From: Micromonospora echinospora
GTDB lineage: Bacteria; Actinomycetota; Actinomycetes; Mycobacteriales; Micromonosporaceae
Direction of reading: 5' to 3'
Length of the DNA: 64,000 bases
Assembly (NCBI RefSeq): GCF_014203425.1
Contig: NZ_JACHJC010000001.1
Coordinates: forward strand, 4,986,001-5,050,000
In this document: piece after piece, positions 1 to 8,408 of the stretch
Layout of the letters: each line of letters opens with the position of its first letter
Position numbering within the stretch: position 1 is the first letter of the stretch
Notes under the pieces: model-generated
The model's input: the letters and a program-made list of their open reading frames with translations, nothing else
Databases searched by the model: none
What the model was told of the DNA's origin: nothing
Translations under genes and position numbers: made by a program

Positions 1-578
1 ACTACGACGGGCTCTACGTCGGCGACCGCCGGCTCGATCCGCTGCTGGCCGAGGCCGAGCGGCGGCGCACGCCGATCTTCGTCCACCCGGCGGTGCCGCC
101 GGCCGCCGGCCAGCCCAGCTTCGGGCTGCCGCTGTCGCTGTACGAGTTCCCGTTCGAGACGGTGCGGCTGGTGGCGCAGCTGCTCTACAACGGGACGTTG
201 GAGCGGTTTCCCGAGCTCCGGATCATCCTGCCGCACGGCGGCGGCGGGGTCAGCTACTACGCCGACCGGCTCACCTACGGCCCGGTCATCAACGGCGACC
301 TCGCCGACCGCCTGCCGGACGATCCCCTCGCCGTGCTCCGCCGCCTCTACTTCGACGTGGCGATGTGCGGCCGGCACGCGCTCGCCTCACTGCGGCTCTT
401 CGCCGACCCGGAACGGGTCCTGGTCGGCTCCGACTACCCCTTCATGCCCGAGTCCTTCGGCGCCTCGATCGGTGCGGGAGTGGCGCGCCACGCGGACCTC
501 GATCCGGCGTGGTGGGCCGCGGTCAACCGGTCCAACGCGGCGAAGCTGTTCGCCCGCTTCCCCTCGACAGGAGAGTGA
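1..578 (+). CDS. Amidohydrolase-2 / ACMSD-like metal-dependent enzyme (5' truncated)
   Basis: The reading frame is open from base 3, so the N-terminus lies outside the window; about 191 residues remain. Visible are a strand-end His in 'IFVHPAV', a 'PHGGGG' segment and 'GSDYPF' near the C-terminus, the usual His and Asp metal or catalytic positions of the amidohydrolase-2 (ACMSD, gamma-resorcylate decarboxylase) superfamily. Known members decarboxylate or hydrolyse aromatic acids and related ring compounds. The stop is 4 bp before the next gene, an N-acetyltransferase, so the two are probably co-transcribed. In this cluster a decarboxylase of an amino- or hydroxybenzoate intermediate is plausible but inferred. 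The substrate cannot be read from the sequence. Confidence 0.8.
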   Translation, partial: YDGLYVGDRRLDPLLAEAERRRTPIFVHPAVPPAAGQPSFGLPLSLYEFPFETVRLVAQLLYNGTLERFPELRIILPHGGGGVSYYADRLTYGPVINGDLADRLPDDPLAVLRRLYFDVAMCGRHALASLRLFADPERVLVGSDYPFMPESFGASIGAGVARHADLDPAWWAAVNRSNAAKLFARFPSTGE

Positions 579-582
579 CCAC

Positions 583-1392
583 ATGCTCGACGACACGCTT
601 GTCGACGCGTACCTGAACCGCATCGGTGTGGCCCGGCCGGAGCGGCTCGACGCCGAGGCGCTGCGGCTGCTGCACGCGCAGCACGAGCTGACGGTGCCGT
701 TCGAGACCATCGACTACCACCTCGGCAAGGAGATCTTCATCGACGAGCGGGTGGTCGAGAAGATCGTGTACCAGAACCGCGGCGGCGGCTGCGGTGAGAT
801 CAACAACGCGTTCCACTACCTGTTGGAGGCGCTGGGCTTCGACGTCACGCTGCACCAGGGCCGCGTCTGGCTCGGGCATGCGTTCACGCCGCCGTACAAC
901 CACTCGGTGACCACGGTGCGCATCGGCGCGGACCGGTGGCTCGTCGACGTCGGCCTGGGCCGCAGCAGCCGCTACCCGCTGCTGCTGGAGTCGCCGCAGG
1001 CGCAGGAGGACCCGCACGGCACCTTCTCCACCAAGCGGGTCGCCGACAACGCCACCGACGTCTACCGGGCCGACGCGCTGCAGTACCGCTTCTACGACGA
1101 GCCGGTCGTGGCCGCCGACGGCATGCAGGTCCTGTGGTGGTACCGCACCTCACCGGACTCGCCGTTCCTGCAGAACCTGTCCTGCACGCTGCCGACCGAG
1201 AACGGGCGCATCATCCTGCGGGAGAACAAGCTCGTCGTCATCGACGGCGACGAGCGGCGCATCGAACGGCTCACCAACGACGACGACCTGCTGGCGGCGT
1301 ACGACAAGTACTTCGGCATCAAGCTGGACGCGCCGCCGAAGCCGAGTCCGCACGTCAAGAAGTCGATGCGCATGTCGTACGAGCGGGACTGA
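583..1392 (+). CDS. Arylamine N-acetyltransferase family protein, copy 1
   Basis: A 269-residue protein, the normal length for the NAT family. The triad sits exactly at the canonical positions: Cys70 in 'RGGGCGEIN', His107 in 'YNHSV' and Asp122 in 'LVDVGLG'. The family uses a Cys thioester to move an acyl group from CoA to an arylamine or hydrazine; relatives such as RifF instead release polyketides as amides. Here the residue after Cys is Gly rather than the usual Phe, which may alter the acceptor pocket. The start at 583 is preceded by a GGAG motif and lies 4 bp after the amidohydrolase. A second NAT-like gene follows after 3 bp. Acyl donor and acceptor are unknown. Confidence 0.9.
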   Translation: MLDDTLVDAYLNRIGVARPERLDAEALRLLHAQHELTVPFETIDYHLGKEIFIDERVVEKIVYQNRGGGCGEINNAFHYLLEALGFDVTLHQGRVWLGHAFTPPYNHSVTTVRIGADRWLVDVGLGRSSRYPLLLESPQAQEDPHGTFSTKRVADNATDVYRADALQYRFYDEPVVAADGMQVLWWYRTSPDSPFLQNLSCTLPTENGRIILRENKLVVIDGDERRIERLTNDDDLLAAYDKYFGIKLDAPPKPSPHVKKSMRMSYERD

Positions 1393-1395
1393 GCC

Positions 1396-2235
1396 GTGCT
1401 GACCGACGAGCAGGTGCAGGGCTACCTGGACCGGATCGGCGCCGCGCGCCCCGAGCGACCGGACCTGGCGGCGCTGCGCGACCTGCAGGAGCGCCACACC
1501 TTCACGGTGCCGTTCGAGAACCTCGACTACCACCTGGGCCACGAGATCTACATGGACGAGCGGGTGCTGGACAAGGTGGTCCGCCAGCGCCGCGGCGGCG
1601 GCTGCTTCGAGATCAACACCTCGCTGTTCTTCCTGTTGCGGGCGCTGGGTTTCGCGGCGACCCTGCACCAGGGGCGCGTCTGGCTCTCCGGGCGGTTCAA
1701 CGGGCCGCACAATCATCTGATGCTGACTGTGGACCTTCCGGAGACCGGCTCCCGCTGGCTGGTCGACGTCGGCTTCGGCAAGAACAGCCGTTTCCCGCTC
1801 CGGCTGGACGCCGCCGAGCCGTACGTGGACCCGCACGGCCGGTTCACCACCGAGCGGGTCGAGCCCGGGGCCGTCGACGTGTACCGCAACGGCGCGTTGC
1901 AGTACCGGTTCTACGACGGGCCGGCCGACCTGTCCGACTTCCGGCAGAACCTGTGGTGGTACCGCACCTGCCCGGACTCGCCGTTCCTGCGGAACATGTT
2001 CTGCACGCTGCCCACCGCCGACGGGCGGGTCACCCTGCAGGGCGACGTGCTCACCGTCATCGCCGGCGACCGCCGGACCGTCGAGACGCTCACCGACGAC
2101 GACGCCCTGCTGGAGGCGTACCGGCGGTGGTTCGGGATCGTCCTGGACAAGCCGCCGACACCGAGCCCGTACGCGGACCAGTCCTCGCGCATGGCGTTCT
2201 TCCAGAGCGACGACGGCGGGCCGGCCCGCCGATGA
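1396..2235 (+). CDS. Arylamine N-acetyltransferase family protein, copy 2
   Basis: A 279-residue paralogue of the preceding gene, starting at a GTG 3 bp after its stop. The catalytic triad is intact: Cys70 in 'RGGGCFEIN', His107 in 'HNHLML' and Asp124 in 'LVDVGFG'. Copy 2 keeps the consensus Phe after the Cys that copy 1 has lost. Sequence is shared along the full length, including 'ALQYRFYD', 'LWWYRT' and 'PDSPFL', so the pair looks like a tandem duplication that then diverged. The stop overlaps the ATG of the downstream oxidoreductase (ATGA). Division of labour is unknown; N-acylation of an arylamine or aryl hydrazine, or amide-forming release, are the reasonable options. Confidence 0.9.
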   Translation: MLTDEQVQGYLDRIGAARPERPDLAALRDLQERHTFTVPFENLDYHLGHEIYMDERVLDKVVRQRRGGGCFEINTSLFFLLRALGFAATLHQGRVWLSGRFNGPHNHLMLTVDLPETGSRWLVDVGFGKNSRFPLRLDAAEPYVDPHGRFTTERVEPGAVDVYRNGALQYRFYDGPADLSDFRQNLWWYRTCPDSPFLRNMFCTLPTADGRVTLQGDVLTVIAGDRRTVETLTDDDALLEAYRRWFGIVLDKPPTPSPYADQSSRMAFFQSDDGGPARR

Positions 2236-3281
2236 CGACAGTGCGGGCCGCCTACGTCGACCGGCTGGGCCCGGCCGCCGGGATCCGGTACGGCGAGTTG
2301 CCCGCGCCCCGGCCCGGCCCCACCGACGTGCTCGTCGACACGCTCGCCACCACCGTCAACCACGTGGACACGTTCGTGCGCGCCGGCACGTACCGTACGC
2401 CGGTCCCGCTGCCGTTCGTGGTGGGCCGGGACGTGGTCGGCGTCGTCGCGCACGCCGGTGACGGCGTCGCCGGCTTCCGCCCCGGCGACCGGGTCTGGTG
2501 CAACAGCCTGGGCCACGGCGGGCGTCAGGGCGCGGCCGCCGAGCAGGTGGTGGTTCCCGCGGACCGGCTGTACCCGCTGCCCGCGGCGGCCTCGGCGGAG
2601 GCGGTCACCGTCCTGCATCCGGCCGCCACCGCCTACCTGGCGCTGGCGGTGCACGGCCGCCTGCGACCCGGTGAGACGGTGGTGGTGGGCGGTGGCGGCG
2701 GCAACGTCGGCGCCGCGTTGATCACGACGGCGACGGCGCTCGGCGGGCGCGTGGTCGCCACCGCCGCGCCCCGGGACGAGGCGTTCTGCCGGGCCGCCGG
2801 CGCGGTCGAGGTGGTCGACTACGCCGCGCCCGACCTCGGTGACCGGCTCTCCGCGTCGTGCCCGGACGGCGTGCACGTCTACCTGGACACCTCCGGGACC
2901 AACGACCTGGACCTGGCGGTCGGGCAACTCGCCGTGCGGGGACGGATCGTGCTGCTCGCGGGGGCGCGGACCCGGCCGGCGCTACCCGCCGGCGAGCTGT
3001 ACACGAACGACAGGTCGATAGTCGGTTTCGTCATCTCGCTGGCCACGACCGCGGAGCTCGCGGAGGCGGCCGGCTTCATCAACCGGCTGCTCGCGGCCGG
3101 CCGGCTGCGCCCGCGCGAGGTGGTGCGACTGCCGCTGTCCGCCATGCGGGAGGCGCACCGGATGGTGGAGGACGGCGAGATGCGCGGGCGCCGGGCCCTG
3201 GTCGTCCCGGACGGCGCGGCGTCACAGCTCGGTGAGCAGGCGGTGCAGTCGCAGCGCGAGCTGGATCTCCAGCGCCCGTGA
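2232..3281 (+). CDS. Zinc-independent MDR / quinone oxidoreductase-like protein
   Basis: A 349-residue protein with a GroES-like N-terminal half ('VGRDVVGVV' about residues 64-72) and a Rossmann half with the glycine-rich 'GGGGGNVG' at 153-160. The cysteine cluster of the structural zinc in alcohol dehydrogenases is not evident, which fits the quinone oxidoreductase branch of the MDR superfamily. Such enzymes reduce quinones or enones with NADPH. It is translationally coupled to the upstream NAT gene by ATGA. The last 20 or so residues extend beyond the usual end of the fold, and the gene runs 60 bp into the 3' end of the opposing PucR-type gene. Confidence 0.85.
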   Translation: MTTVRAAYVDRLGPAAGIRYGELPAPRPGPTDVLVDTLATTVNHVDTFVRAGTYRTPVPLPFVVGRDVVGVVAHAGDGVAGFRPGDRVWCNSLGHGGRQGAAAEQVVVPADRLYPLPAAASAEAVTVLHPAATAYLALAVHGRLRPGETVVVGGGGGNVGAALITTATALGGRVVATAAPRDEAFCRAAGAVEVVDYAAPDLGDRLSASCPDGVHVYLDTSGTNDLDLAVGQLAVRGRIVLLAGARTRPALPAGELYTNDRSIVGFVISLATTAELAEAAGFINRLLAAGRLRPREVVRLPLSAMREAHRMVEDGEMRGRRALVVPDGAASQLGEQAVQSQRELDLQRP

Positions 3282-4943
3282 CGGGAGTTGCCAGGTCGGG
3301 CCGAGCAGGCGCTTCACCCGGTCCAGCCGCCGGGTGACGGTGTTCGGGTGCATGTGCAGCAGCTCCGCCGCATTGGTCGGGCTGCGGCCGGCCTCGAAGT
3401 ACGCGTCGAGCGTGCGGGCGAGGTCGCCGTCGCGGTGCCGGTCGTAGTCGAGCACCGGCTGGAGGGTGGCGTCGATGAACTGGTCGATGCCCTCCCGGCC
3501 GGCCAGCAGCATCGGCAGGAAGCCCAGCTCCCGTACCGACACGCCACGACCGGCCAGCTCCATCATGATCATCACGTCGAGGCAGCGCAGCGCCTGCCGG
3601 TAACGCACGGCCACCCGCTCCGGCCCGGACCCGCTGTCGGACGCCGCGGCCGTCACCGGCCGGCCGAACAGCGCACCCGACTCCTCCGCGGCCGTCCGGG
3701 CGATCTCGGCCGGGTCGGCCTCACCCGGCAGCAGCAGCACGATGTCGTCGTCGTGCAGCGCGGAGAGGCCGTCACCACGGGCGGCGAACGCCGCGCTCCA
3801 CATCGACGCCCAGTGCGGGCTGACCCCGTCCGGCCGCAGCACCACCACGACGTACGGCCGGTCCAGGTGCACGCCGAGGCGCCGGGCCCGCTCGACCAGC
3901 GTGCCCGGCGGCTGCGGCGTGGTGATCAGCTCGTTGAGCAGGGCACGGCGGGCCTGGCTCTCCCGGCTGTCGTCGAGCTGCCGCAGGATCACCGCCGCCG
4001 CCTGGGCGATCAGGAGCAGGAGCTGCCCGTCCGGATCGGCGAGCGGGCTGTCCATCTCCAGCAGCAGGTCTCCCATCCGCCGGTCGCCGGCCAGCACCGG
4101 GACGACCAGGCGGCGGCCGTCCGGCGCGCCCGGCTCCGGTCCGGCGGCGCCGGCGGCAGGCCGGCTCGCGGCGACCACGAGACCGTCGTCGGTGCACAGC
4201 CGCACCGACGCGCCGAGGCGCCGGTCGGCCTCCACGACGAAGGCCCGCGCGTCGCCGCGGGCCACGGCCAGGTCGATGAAGCCGTAGTGCGCCGAGCGCA
4301 GCGTCCGCAGCCGGTCCAGGTCGGCGGCGGTACGGGCGGACTGCTGCTCCAGCCCGTAGAGGCGGGCGATCGCGACGTCCAGCAGTTGCGTCTTCTCCAT
4401 CGCCGCGCCGGCGAGCCGGGCGAACGAGGTCAACTGGACGCGCTCGCCCGCGGTGACCGTCCGAGGGCGACGGTCGGCGAGGTACAGCGCGGCCACGGTG
4501 CGGCGGGGGGCGTATCCGCGCAGGTGGCCCAGACGCACCGCGACCACCGCGTGCAGCGGCCCGTCGTCGTCCGGTCCGGTCACCGGCGCGGCGGCCGGCC
4601 CGGCTTCCGCGTCCCCGCACCACAGCGGCGACCCGTCCAGCAGCGCCGCGGCGGAGGGGTGGTGACCGGGCAGGTCCGGCGGGCCGCCCTCGTCGGGGCC
4701 GTCCACCGCCCGTACCGTGATCGTCGGTCCGTCCTCGGACACGACGGCGACGAAGGCGGCCGGCGCGTCGAGCAGCCGCCGGCCCTGACGGGCGATGTCC
4801 CGCAGCAGGCCGCTCTCGTCGTGCGGCACCTCGGGGTCGTCCGCCGGCTCGGCGACCGCTCCGGGCGCGGCGTCGTCGGCGGAGCCGGCCGGTAACGGCG
4901 CGTCCCCGGGCACGGCGGCGCCTTGTTCCCTGCTCCCCCGCAT
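3222..4943 (-). CDS. PucR-family transcriptional regulator with N-terminal GAF-like domain
   Basis: A 573-residue protein. The C-terminal 60 residues form the PucR/CdaR helix-turn-helix ('TNAAELLHMHPNTVTRRLDR'), which is diagnostic. Residues about 45-170 resemble a GAF sensor ('FARLAGAAMEKTQLLD' follows), and the middle resembles the GGDEF-like regulatory region of this family. It lies between the two operons of the cluster, divergent from the SRPBCC/ligase/CreE/CreD operon and convergent with the NAT operon, so it is the likely pathway-specific regulator. The ATG is preceded by GGAAGAG. A TATAAT hexamer at 4986-4991 would give a leader of about 36 nt with a palindrome at the start site, suggesting autoregulation. 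Confidence 0.88.
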   Translation of the reverse strand: MRGSREQGAAVPGDAPLPAGSADDAAPGAVAEPADDPEVPHDESGLLRDIARQGRRLLDAPAAFVAVVSEDGPTITVRAVDGPDEGGPPDLPGHHPSAAALLDGSPLWCGDAEAGPAAAPVTGPDDDGPLHAVVAVRLGHLRGYAPRRTVAALYLADRRPRTVTAGERVQLTSFARLAGAAMEKTQLLDVAIARLYGLEQQSARTAADLDRLRTLRSAHYGFIDLAVARGDARAFVVEADRRLGASVRLCTDDGLVVAASRPAAGAAGPEPGAPDGRRLVVPVLAGDRRMGDLLLEMDSPLADPDGQLLLLIAQAAAVILRQLDDSRESQARRALLNELITTPQPPGTLVERARRLGVHLDRPYVVVVLRPDGVSPHWASMWSAAFAARGDGLSALHDDDIVLLLPGEADPAEIARTAAEESGALFGRPVTAAASDSGSGPERVAVRYRQALRCLDVMIMMELAGRGVSVRELGFLPMLLAGREGIDQFIDATLQPVLDYDRHRDGDLARTLDAYFEAGRSPTNAAELLHMHPNTVTRRLDRVKRLLGPTWQLPSRALEIQLALRLHRLLTEL

Positions 4944-4969
4944 GACTCTTCCCGTGTCCGTAGTCGCGT

Positions 4970-4991
4970 CGCAGATCTGCGCCGGATTATA
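4970..4991 (-). promoter_or_regulatory. -10 box and palindrome ahead of the PucR-type gene
   Basis: On the minus strand a perfect TATAAT occupies 4986-4991. Just downstream, at the expected transcription start, lies the perfect 12-bp palindrome CGCAGATCTGCG (4970-4981). A second short inverted repeat, CTGAT-2-ATCAG, lies at 5020-5031, nearer the divergent operon. No good -35 is seen. An operator that covers the start site fits autorepression; this is inference. Confidence 0.5.
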
Positions 4992-5079
4992 GGCGTCCCG
5001 GCGGCCGACGACGTCGAACCTGATGAATCAGAGTCGAACACTTTGACCCTTCGGGAAGCCGATAACGACGATTCTCCGC

Positions 5080-5622
5080 ATGGCCGAAACCGAGACCACC
5101 ACGCCACTGTTCGAATCGCAGGCGGAAATCGTCGTCGACGCCACTCCGGACGAGGTCTACGCGCTCGTCAGTGACCTTCCGCGGTGCCGGGAGTGGAGCA
5201 CCGAGTGCACCGGAGGCGAGTGGATCAGCGGCCGTCCCGGCGCCGCCGGGGCGGTGTTCCGCGGCCACAACGTGCGTGGCGAGGACGTCGTCGCCTGGGC
5301 GCCGGTCGTCCGCGGCGTCTGGACCACGGAGTCGCAGGTGCACACCGCGATCCCCGGCGTCGAGTTCAGCTGGGCGATGCGGGACAGCCGGGGAAACGCC
5401 CAGAGCAGCGTGTGGGCCTTCCGGATGAGCCCGGAGGGCGCCGGCTGCCGGCTGACGCACCACTTCCGGATGGACCAGCCCACCGAGGGCATTCGCAAGA
5501 TCACCCAAGACATGGACGACGACGAGCGCCGGCGCTTCGTCACCGAATGGGGCGCAAAAGTCGGTGCCGATCTGCACGAGACGCTGCGCCGCCTCAAGTC
5601 GATTATCGAGACCGAACGGTAG
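5080..5622 (+). CDS. SRPBCC / polyketide cyclase-like protein
   Basis: A 180-residue protein with the START/SRPBCC pattern: an N-terminal strand 'AEIVVDATPDEVYALVSD', then 'WSTECTGGEW', a run of beta strands and a long C-terminal helix ('ADLHETLRRLKSIIE'). The fold encloses a hydrophobic cavity. Members include aromatase/cyclases, ligand carriers and uncharacterised tailoring proteins, so the role is open. It is the first gene of the divergent operon; the ligase gene begins 9 bp after its stop. The ribosome binding site is weak. In this context it may bind or cyclise an aromatic intermediate, but nothing in the sequence proves catalysis. Confidence 0.8.
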   Translation: MAETETTTPLFESQAEIVVDATPDEVYALVSDLPRCREWSTECTGGEWISGRPGAAGAVFRGHNVRGEDVVAWAPVVRGVWTTESQVHTAIPGVEFSWAMRDSRGNAQSSVWAFRMSPEGAGCRLTHHFRMDQPTEGIRKITQDMDDDERRRFVTEWGAKVGADLHETLRRLKSIIETER

Positions 5623-5631
5623 GAGCCGGAC

Positions 5632-7203
5632 ATGTTGCTGCAGACGATCGCCAATCGCGGCATCCGACTGGGCACACTCTTCGACCGGGCCGCGGCCCGG
5701 CACCCGGACAACAGCATCACCCTCGACCACGACCTCGACGTGGCGCCGGAACTCGGCCGGCGGCTCACCGTCGGCGCGGTCGCCGGCCTGGTCGCCGACC
5801 TGGCCGCCCGCCTGCACGCCGCTGGCGTGCGACCGGGCGACCGCGTGGTGGTCTACAAGTCGCACAACTTCGACATCACGCTGAGCGCGTGCGCGCTGGC
5901 CCGGATCGGGGCCGTGCCGGTGCTGCTCTCCCCCCACCTCGACGCCACCACCGTGGTCCACCTGATCCGCCGGGTCGGACGGCCGTACCTGCTGACCGAC
6001 CGCACCACCCTCGACGGCGGACTGTCCGACACCGTGTTCCCCACGGTCGCCGGGGTGCTGCTCGCCTCCGGTGACCACCCGTCGGCCACGTCGCTGCGCG
6101 CCCTGACCGGTGTGCCGAACGTCCCGCCGATCCTCATGTCGCCCGACCACCCCACCCTGGTCACCCACACCTCCGGCACCACCGGGCTGCCGAAGCTGGC
6201 GGTGCACACCGGACGCACGCTGCAGGCGCGCTACCGCCCGCAGGCGTCGGTCGCCGCGCTGGTGCGGCGTCGCTGCCCGGTCGCCATCCACGTCTCGTTC
6301 GTGCACTCGCGGCTGTTCACCGCGCTGGCGATCACGATGTTGCGGGGCTTCCCGCTGCTGGTGCTCGCCGACAACGACCCGGACCAGGCCACCGACCTGT
6401 TCCTGACCCACCGTCCGGGCGTGCTGGAGACCCACCCCAACTCGTTCCTGCGGTGGGAGCGGCTGGCCGACGACCCGCGCGCGCCGCTGGCCACCGTGCG
6501 CTACTTCAGCAGCACCTTCGACGCCATCCACCCGCGTACGGTCCGGCGCATGCTCGGGGCCTCCGCGCATCCCAAGCCGGTGTTCGGCCAGCTCTACGGG
6601 CAGAGCGAGGTCGGCCCGGTCGCGGCCCGCGCGTTCACCCGCCGCCGGCCGGAGGACGCCGACGGGCGCTGCGTCGGCATGCCGTTCCCCGGCATGACAG
6701 ACATCCGGGTGGTCAGCCGCAACGGACGCCCACCCACCCGCGACAACCCCGGCTACATCGAGGTACGCACCGACGGGCGCATCGTCACCTACCTCGGCGA
6801 GCAGCAGCGGTACGAGGGCCAGCGCCACGGCTCGTGGTGGCGGATGGGCGACCTTGGCTACCGCACCCGGTGGGGCTGCCTGCACCTGCTCGACCGCGAG
6901 GTCGACGAGATCGACGGGTTCGGCAGCACGCTGGCGGTCGAGGACACCCTCTTCACCCGGCTGGACGAACTCGTCGAGGTGATCATCCTGCCGGCGCCGG
7001 ACGGGCCGCCCGTGCCGGTGATCTGCACCAGCGAGGACCTGCCGATCGACGTCGACCGCTGGGCCGGCGCGGTCGCCACGCTGCCCCCGATGGCCCGTCC
7101 GGTGCAGCGGCGCCTGGCAGACCTCCCGCAGACCGCCACCACCAAGATCAAACGGTTGGAGCTGGCCAAGCAGCTGCTCGACCGGGACAGCGCGGCCGGA
7201 TGA
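5632..7203 (+). CDS. Class I adenylate-forming ligase, candidate CreM-like diazotase
   Basis: A 523-residue AMP-binding enzyme. The P-loop motif 'THTSGTTGLPK' is at 178-188, followed by 'GQSEVGP', 'GDLGYR' and the C-terminal catalytic-lysine motif 'TATTKIKRLEL' with Lys505. The usual Gly before that Lys (TGK) is Thr. An AGGAG lies 6 bp before the ATG. By annotation it would be an acyl-CoA synthetase. In cremeomycin-type pathways a homologous ligase (CreM) instead activates nitrite with ATP and diazotises an aromatic amine. It sits in the same operon, two genes before the CreE/CreD pair, and overlaps the next gene by ATGA, which favours the diazotase reading. Activation of an aryl acid for the NAT enzymes is the main alternative. 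Confidence 0.8.
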   Translation: MLLQTIANRGIRLGTLFDRAAARHPDNSITLDHDLDVAPELGRRLTVGAVAGLVADLAARLHAAGVRPGDRVVVYKSHNFDITLSACALARIGAVPVLLSPHLDATTVVHLIRRVGRPYLLTDRTTLDGGLSDTVFPTVAGVLLASGDHPSATSLRALTGVPNVPPILMSPDHPTLVTHTSGTTGLPKLAVHTGRTLQARYRPQASVAALVRRRCPVAIHVSFVHSRLFTALAITMLRGFPLLVLADNDPDQATDLFLTHRPGVLETHPNSFLRWERLADDPRAPLATVRYFSSTFDAIHPRTVRRMLGASAHPKPVFGQLYGQSEVGPVAARAFTRRRPEDADGRCVGMPFPGMTDIRVVSRNGRPPTRDNPGYIEVRTDGRIVTYLGEQQRYEGQRHGSWWRMGDLGYRTRWGCLHLLDREVDEIDGFGSTLAVEDTLFTRLDELVEVIILPAPDGPPVPVICTSEDLPIDVDRWAGAVATLPPMARPVQRRLADLPQTATTKIKRLELAKQLLDRDSAAG

Positions 7204-8408
7204 GCACCCGGACGCCCGTGCGGGTGGTCGTGGCCGGGGGCGGCATCGGCGGGCTCGCCACGGCCCTGGCGGTGGCGGCGCACGGGCATCACGTGACGGT
7301 CCTGGAACGCCAGCCCGAGTTCACCGAGCTGGGCGCGGGCATCCAGCTGGCCCCCAACGGCCTGCACGCGCTGGACGCGCTCGGCGTGGGACCGGAGGTC
7401 CGGGCGACGGCGGTCGCCATGGCGGAACTGCGGTTCATGGACGGCGTGACCGGCACACACGTGACCAGCCTGCCGTTGACCGAGCGGTACCAGCGCCGGT
7501 TCGGCAGCCCGTACGTGGTGGTGCACCGCGCCGAGTTGCACCGCCGGCTGCTCGACGCCGCCCGGCGGCTGCCCCGGGTCACGCTGCGCCCGGCCGCCTC
7601 GGTGGCCGGCTACCGCCAGAGCGCCGCCGGAGCCGCGGTCCACCTGGACTCCGGCGAACGGATCCCCGCCGACATGGTCATCGGCGCCGACGGCATCCAC
7701 TCCCGCATCCGCCGCCAGCTCGTCGGCGACGGCGAGCCGCGCAACTCCGGCATCACCGCGTACCGCGCCATCGTCCCCATGTCCCAGGTGCCCGACCGGG
7801 TACGCCGGGACGCGGTCACCTGGTGGGCCGGACCGGACTGCCACTTCGTGCACTACCCGATCAGCGGCGGGGCGTACCTGAACATGGCCGCCAGTCACGC
7901 CGACGGCGCGCCCACACTGTTCGCCGGCCGGCCAACCGACGGCGCCCTGGTCCGGGCCGCGATGTCGCGCCTCGGCGCGGTCGACGACCTGTTGCGCCTC
8001 ACCGACGAGTGGCGGGCCTGGGTGCTCGTCGACAGGGCGCCCGTCGACGACTGGGCCGACGGCCGGGTCGCCCTGCTCGGTGACGCCGCGCACCCCATGC
8101 TGCACTACGCCGCGCAGGGGGCCTGCCAGGCCCTGGAGGACGCGGTGGTGCTCGGCGACCTGCTCGGCGACGGCGCGCAGCCGGTGCCCGAGGTGCTCCG
8201 CCGCTACGTCGCTCAACGGCGGGAGCGGACCGCAGCCGTGCAGGCCGTCTCCCGGGACAGCATCCGGCTCTGGCACGCCGCCGGGGAGGCGGCGACGGCC
8301 CGCAACCGGGCGCTCGCCGCCATGACGCCGGAGGAGCTGCACACGGCGGTGGCCTGGATGCACGCCGCCCGGGTGCGCGGCGAGCGCCCGAGCGAGGCCG
8401 TGCGATGA
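7200..8408 (+). CDS. Class A flavin monooxygenase, salicylate hydroxylase-like
   Basis: A 402-residue FAD-dependent aromatic hydroxylase. The FAD-binding 'GGGIGG' is at 13-18, the DG motif reads 'GADGIHSR' (about 160-168) and the GD motif reads 'LLGDAAHPM' (about residue 294), all in order and at normal spacing. 'ERQPEFTELGAGIQLAPN' is typical of the salicylate/3-hydroxybenzoate hydroxylase branch. NAD(P)H-dependent hydroxylation of a benzoate or aminobenzoate ring is the expected reaction, possibly with decarboxylation. Start and stop both overlap neighbours by ATGA, so it is translationally locked into the ligase-CreE-CreD operon. The ring position modified is unknown. Confidence 0.88.
   Translation: MSTRTPVRVVVAGGGIGGLATALAVAAHGHHVTVLERQPEFTELGAGIQLAPNGLHALDALGVGPEVRATAVAMAELRFMDGVTGTHVTSLPLTERYQRRFGSPYVVVHRAELHRRLLDAARRLPRVTLRPAASVAGYRQSAAGAAVHLDSGERIPADMVIGADGIHSRIRRQLVGDGEPRNSGITAYRAIVPMSQVPDRVRRDAVTWWAGPDCHFVHYPISGGAYLNMAASHADGAPTLFAGRPTDGALVRAAMSRLGAVDDLLRLTDEWRAWVLVDRAPVDDWADGRVALLGDAAHPMLHYAAQGACQALEDAVVLGDLLGDGAQPVPEVLRRYVAQRRERTAAVQAVSRDSIRLWHAAGEAATARNRALAAMTPEELHTAVAWMHAARVRGERPSEAVR

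Noticed and set aside
4987..6885. Long open frame antisense to the SRPBCC and ligase genes
   Set aside because: It shadows two genes with clear motifs and has the Arg/Gly/His/Val-rich composition of a GC-rich antisense frame; no domain is recognisable.
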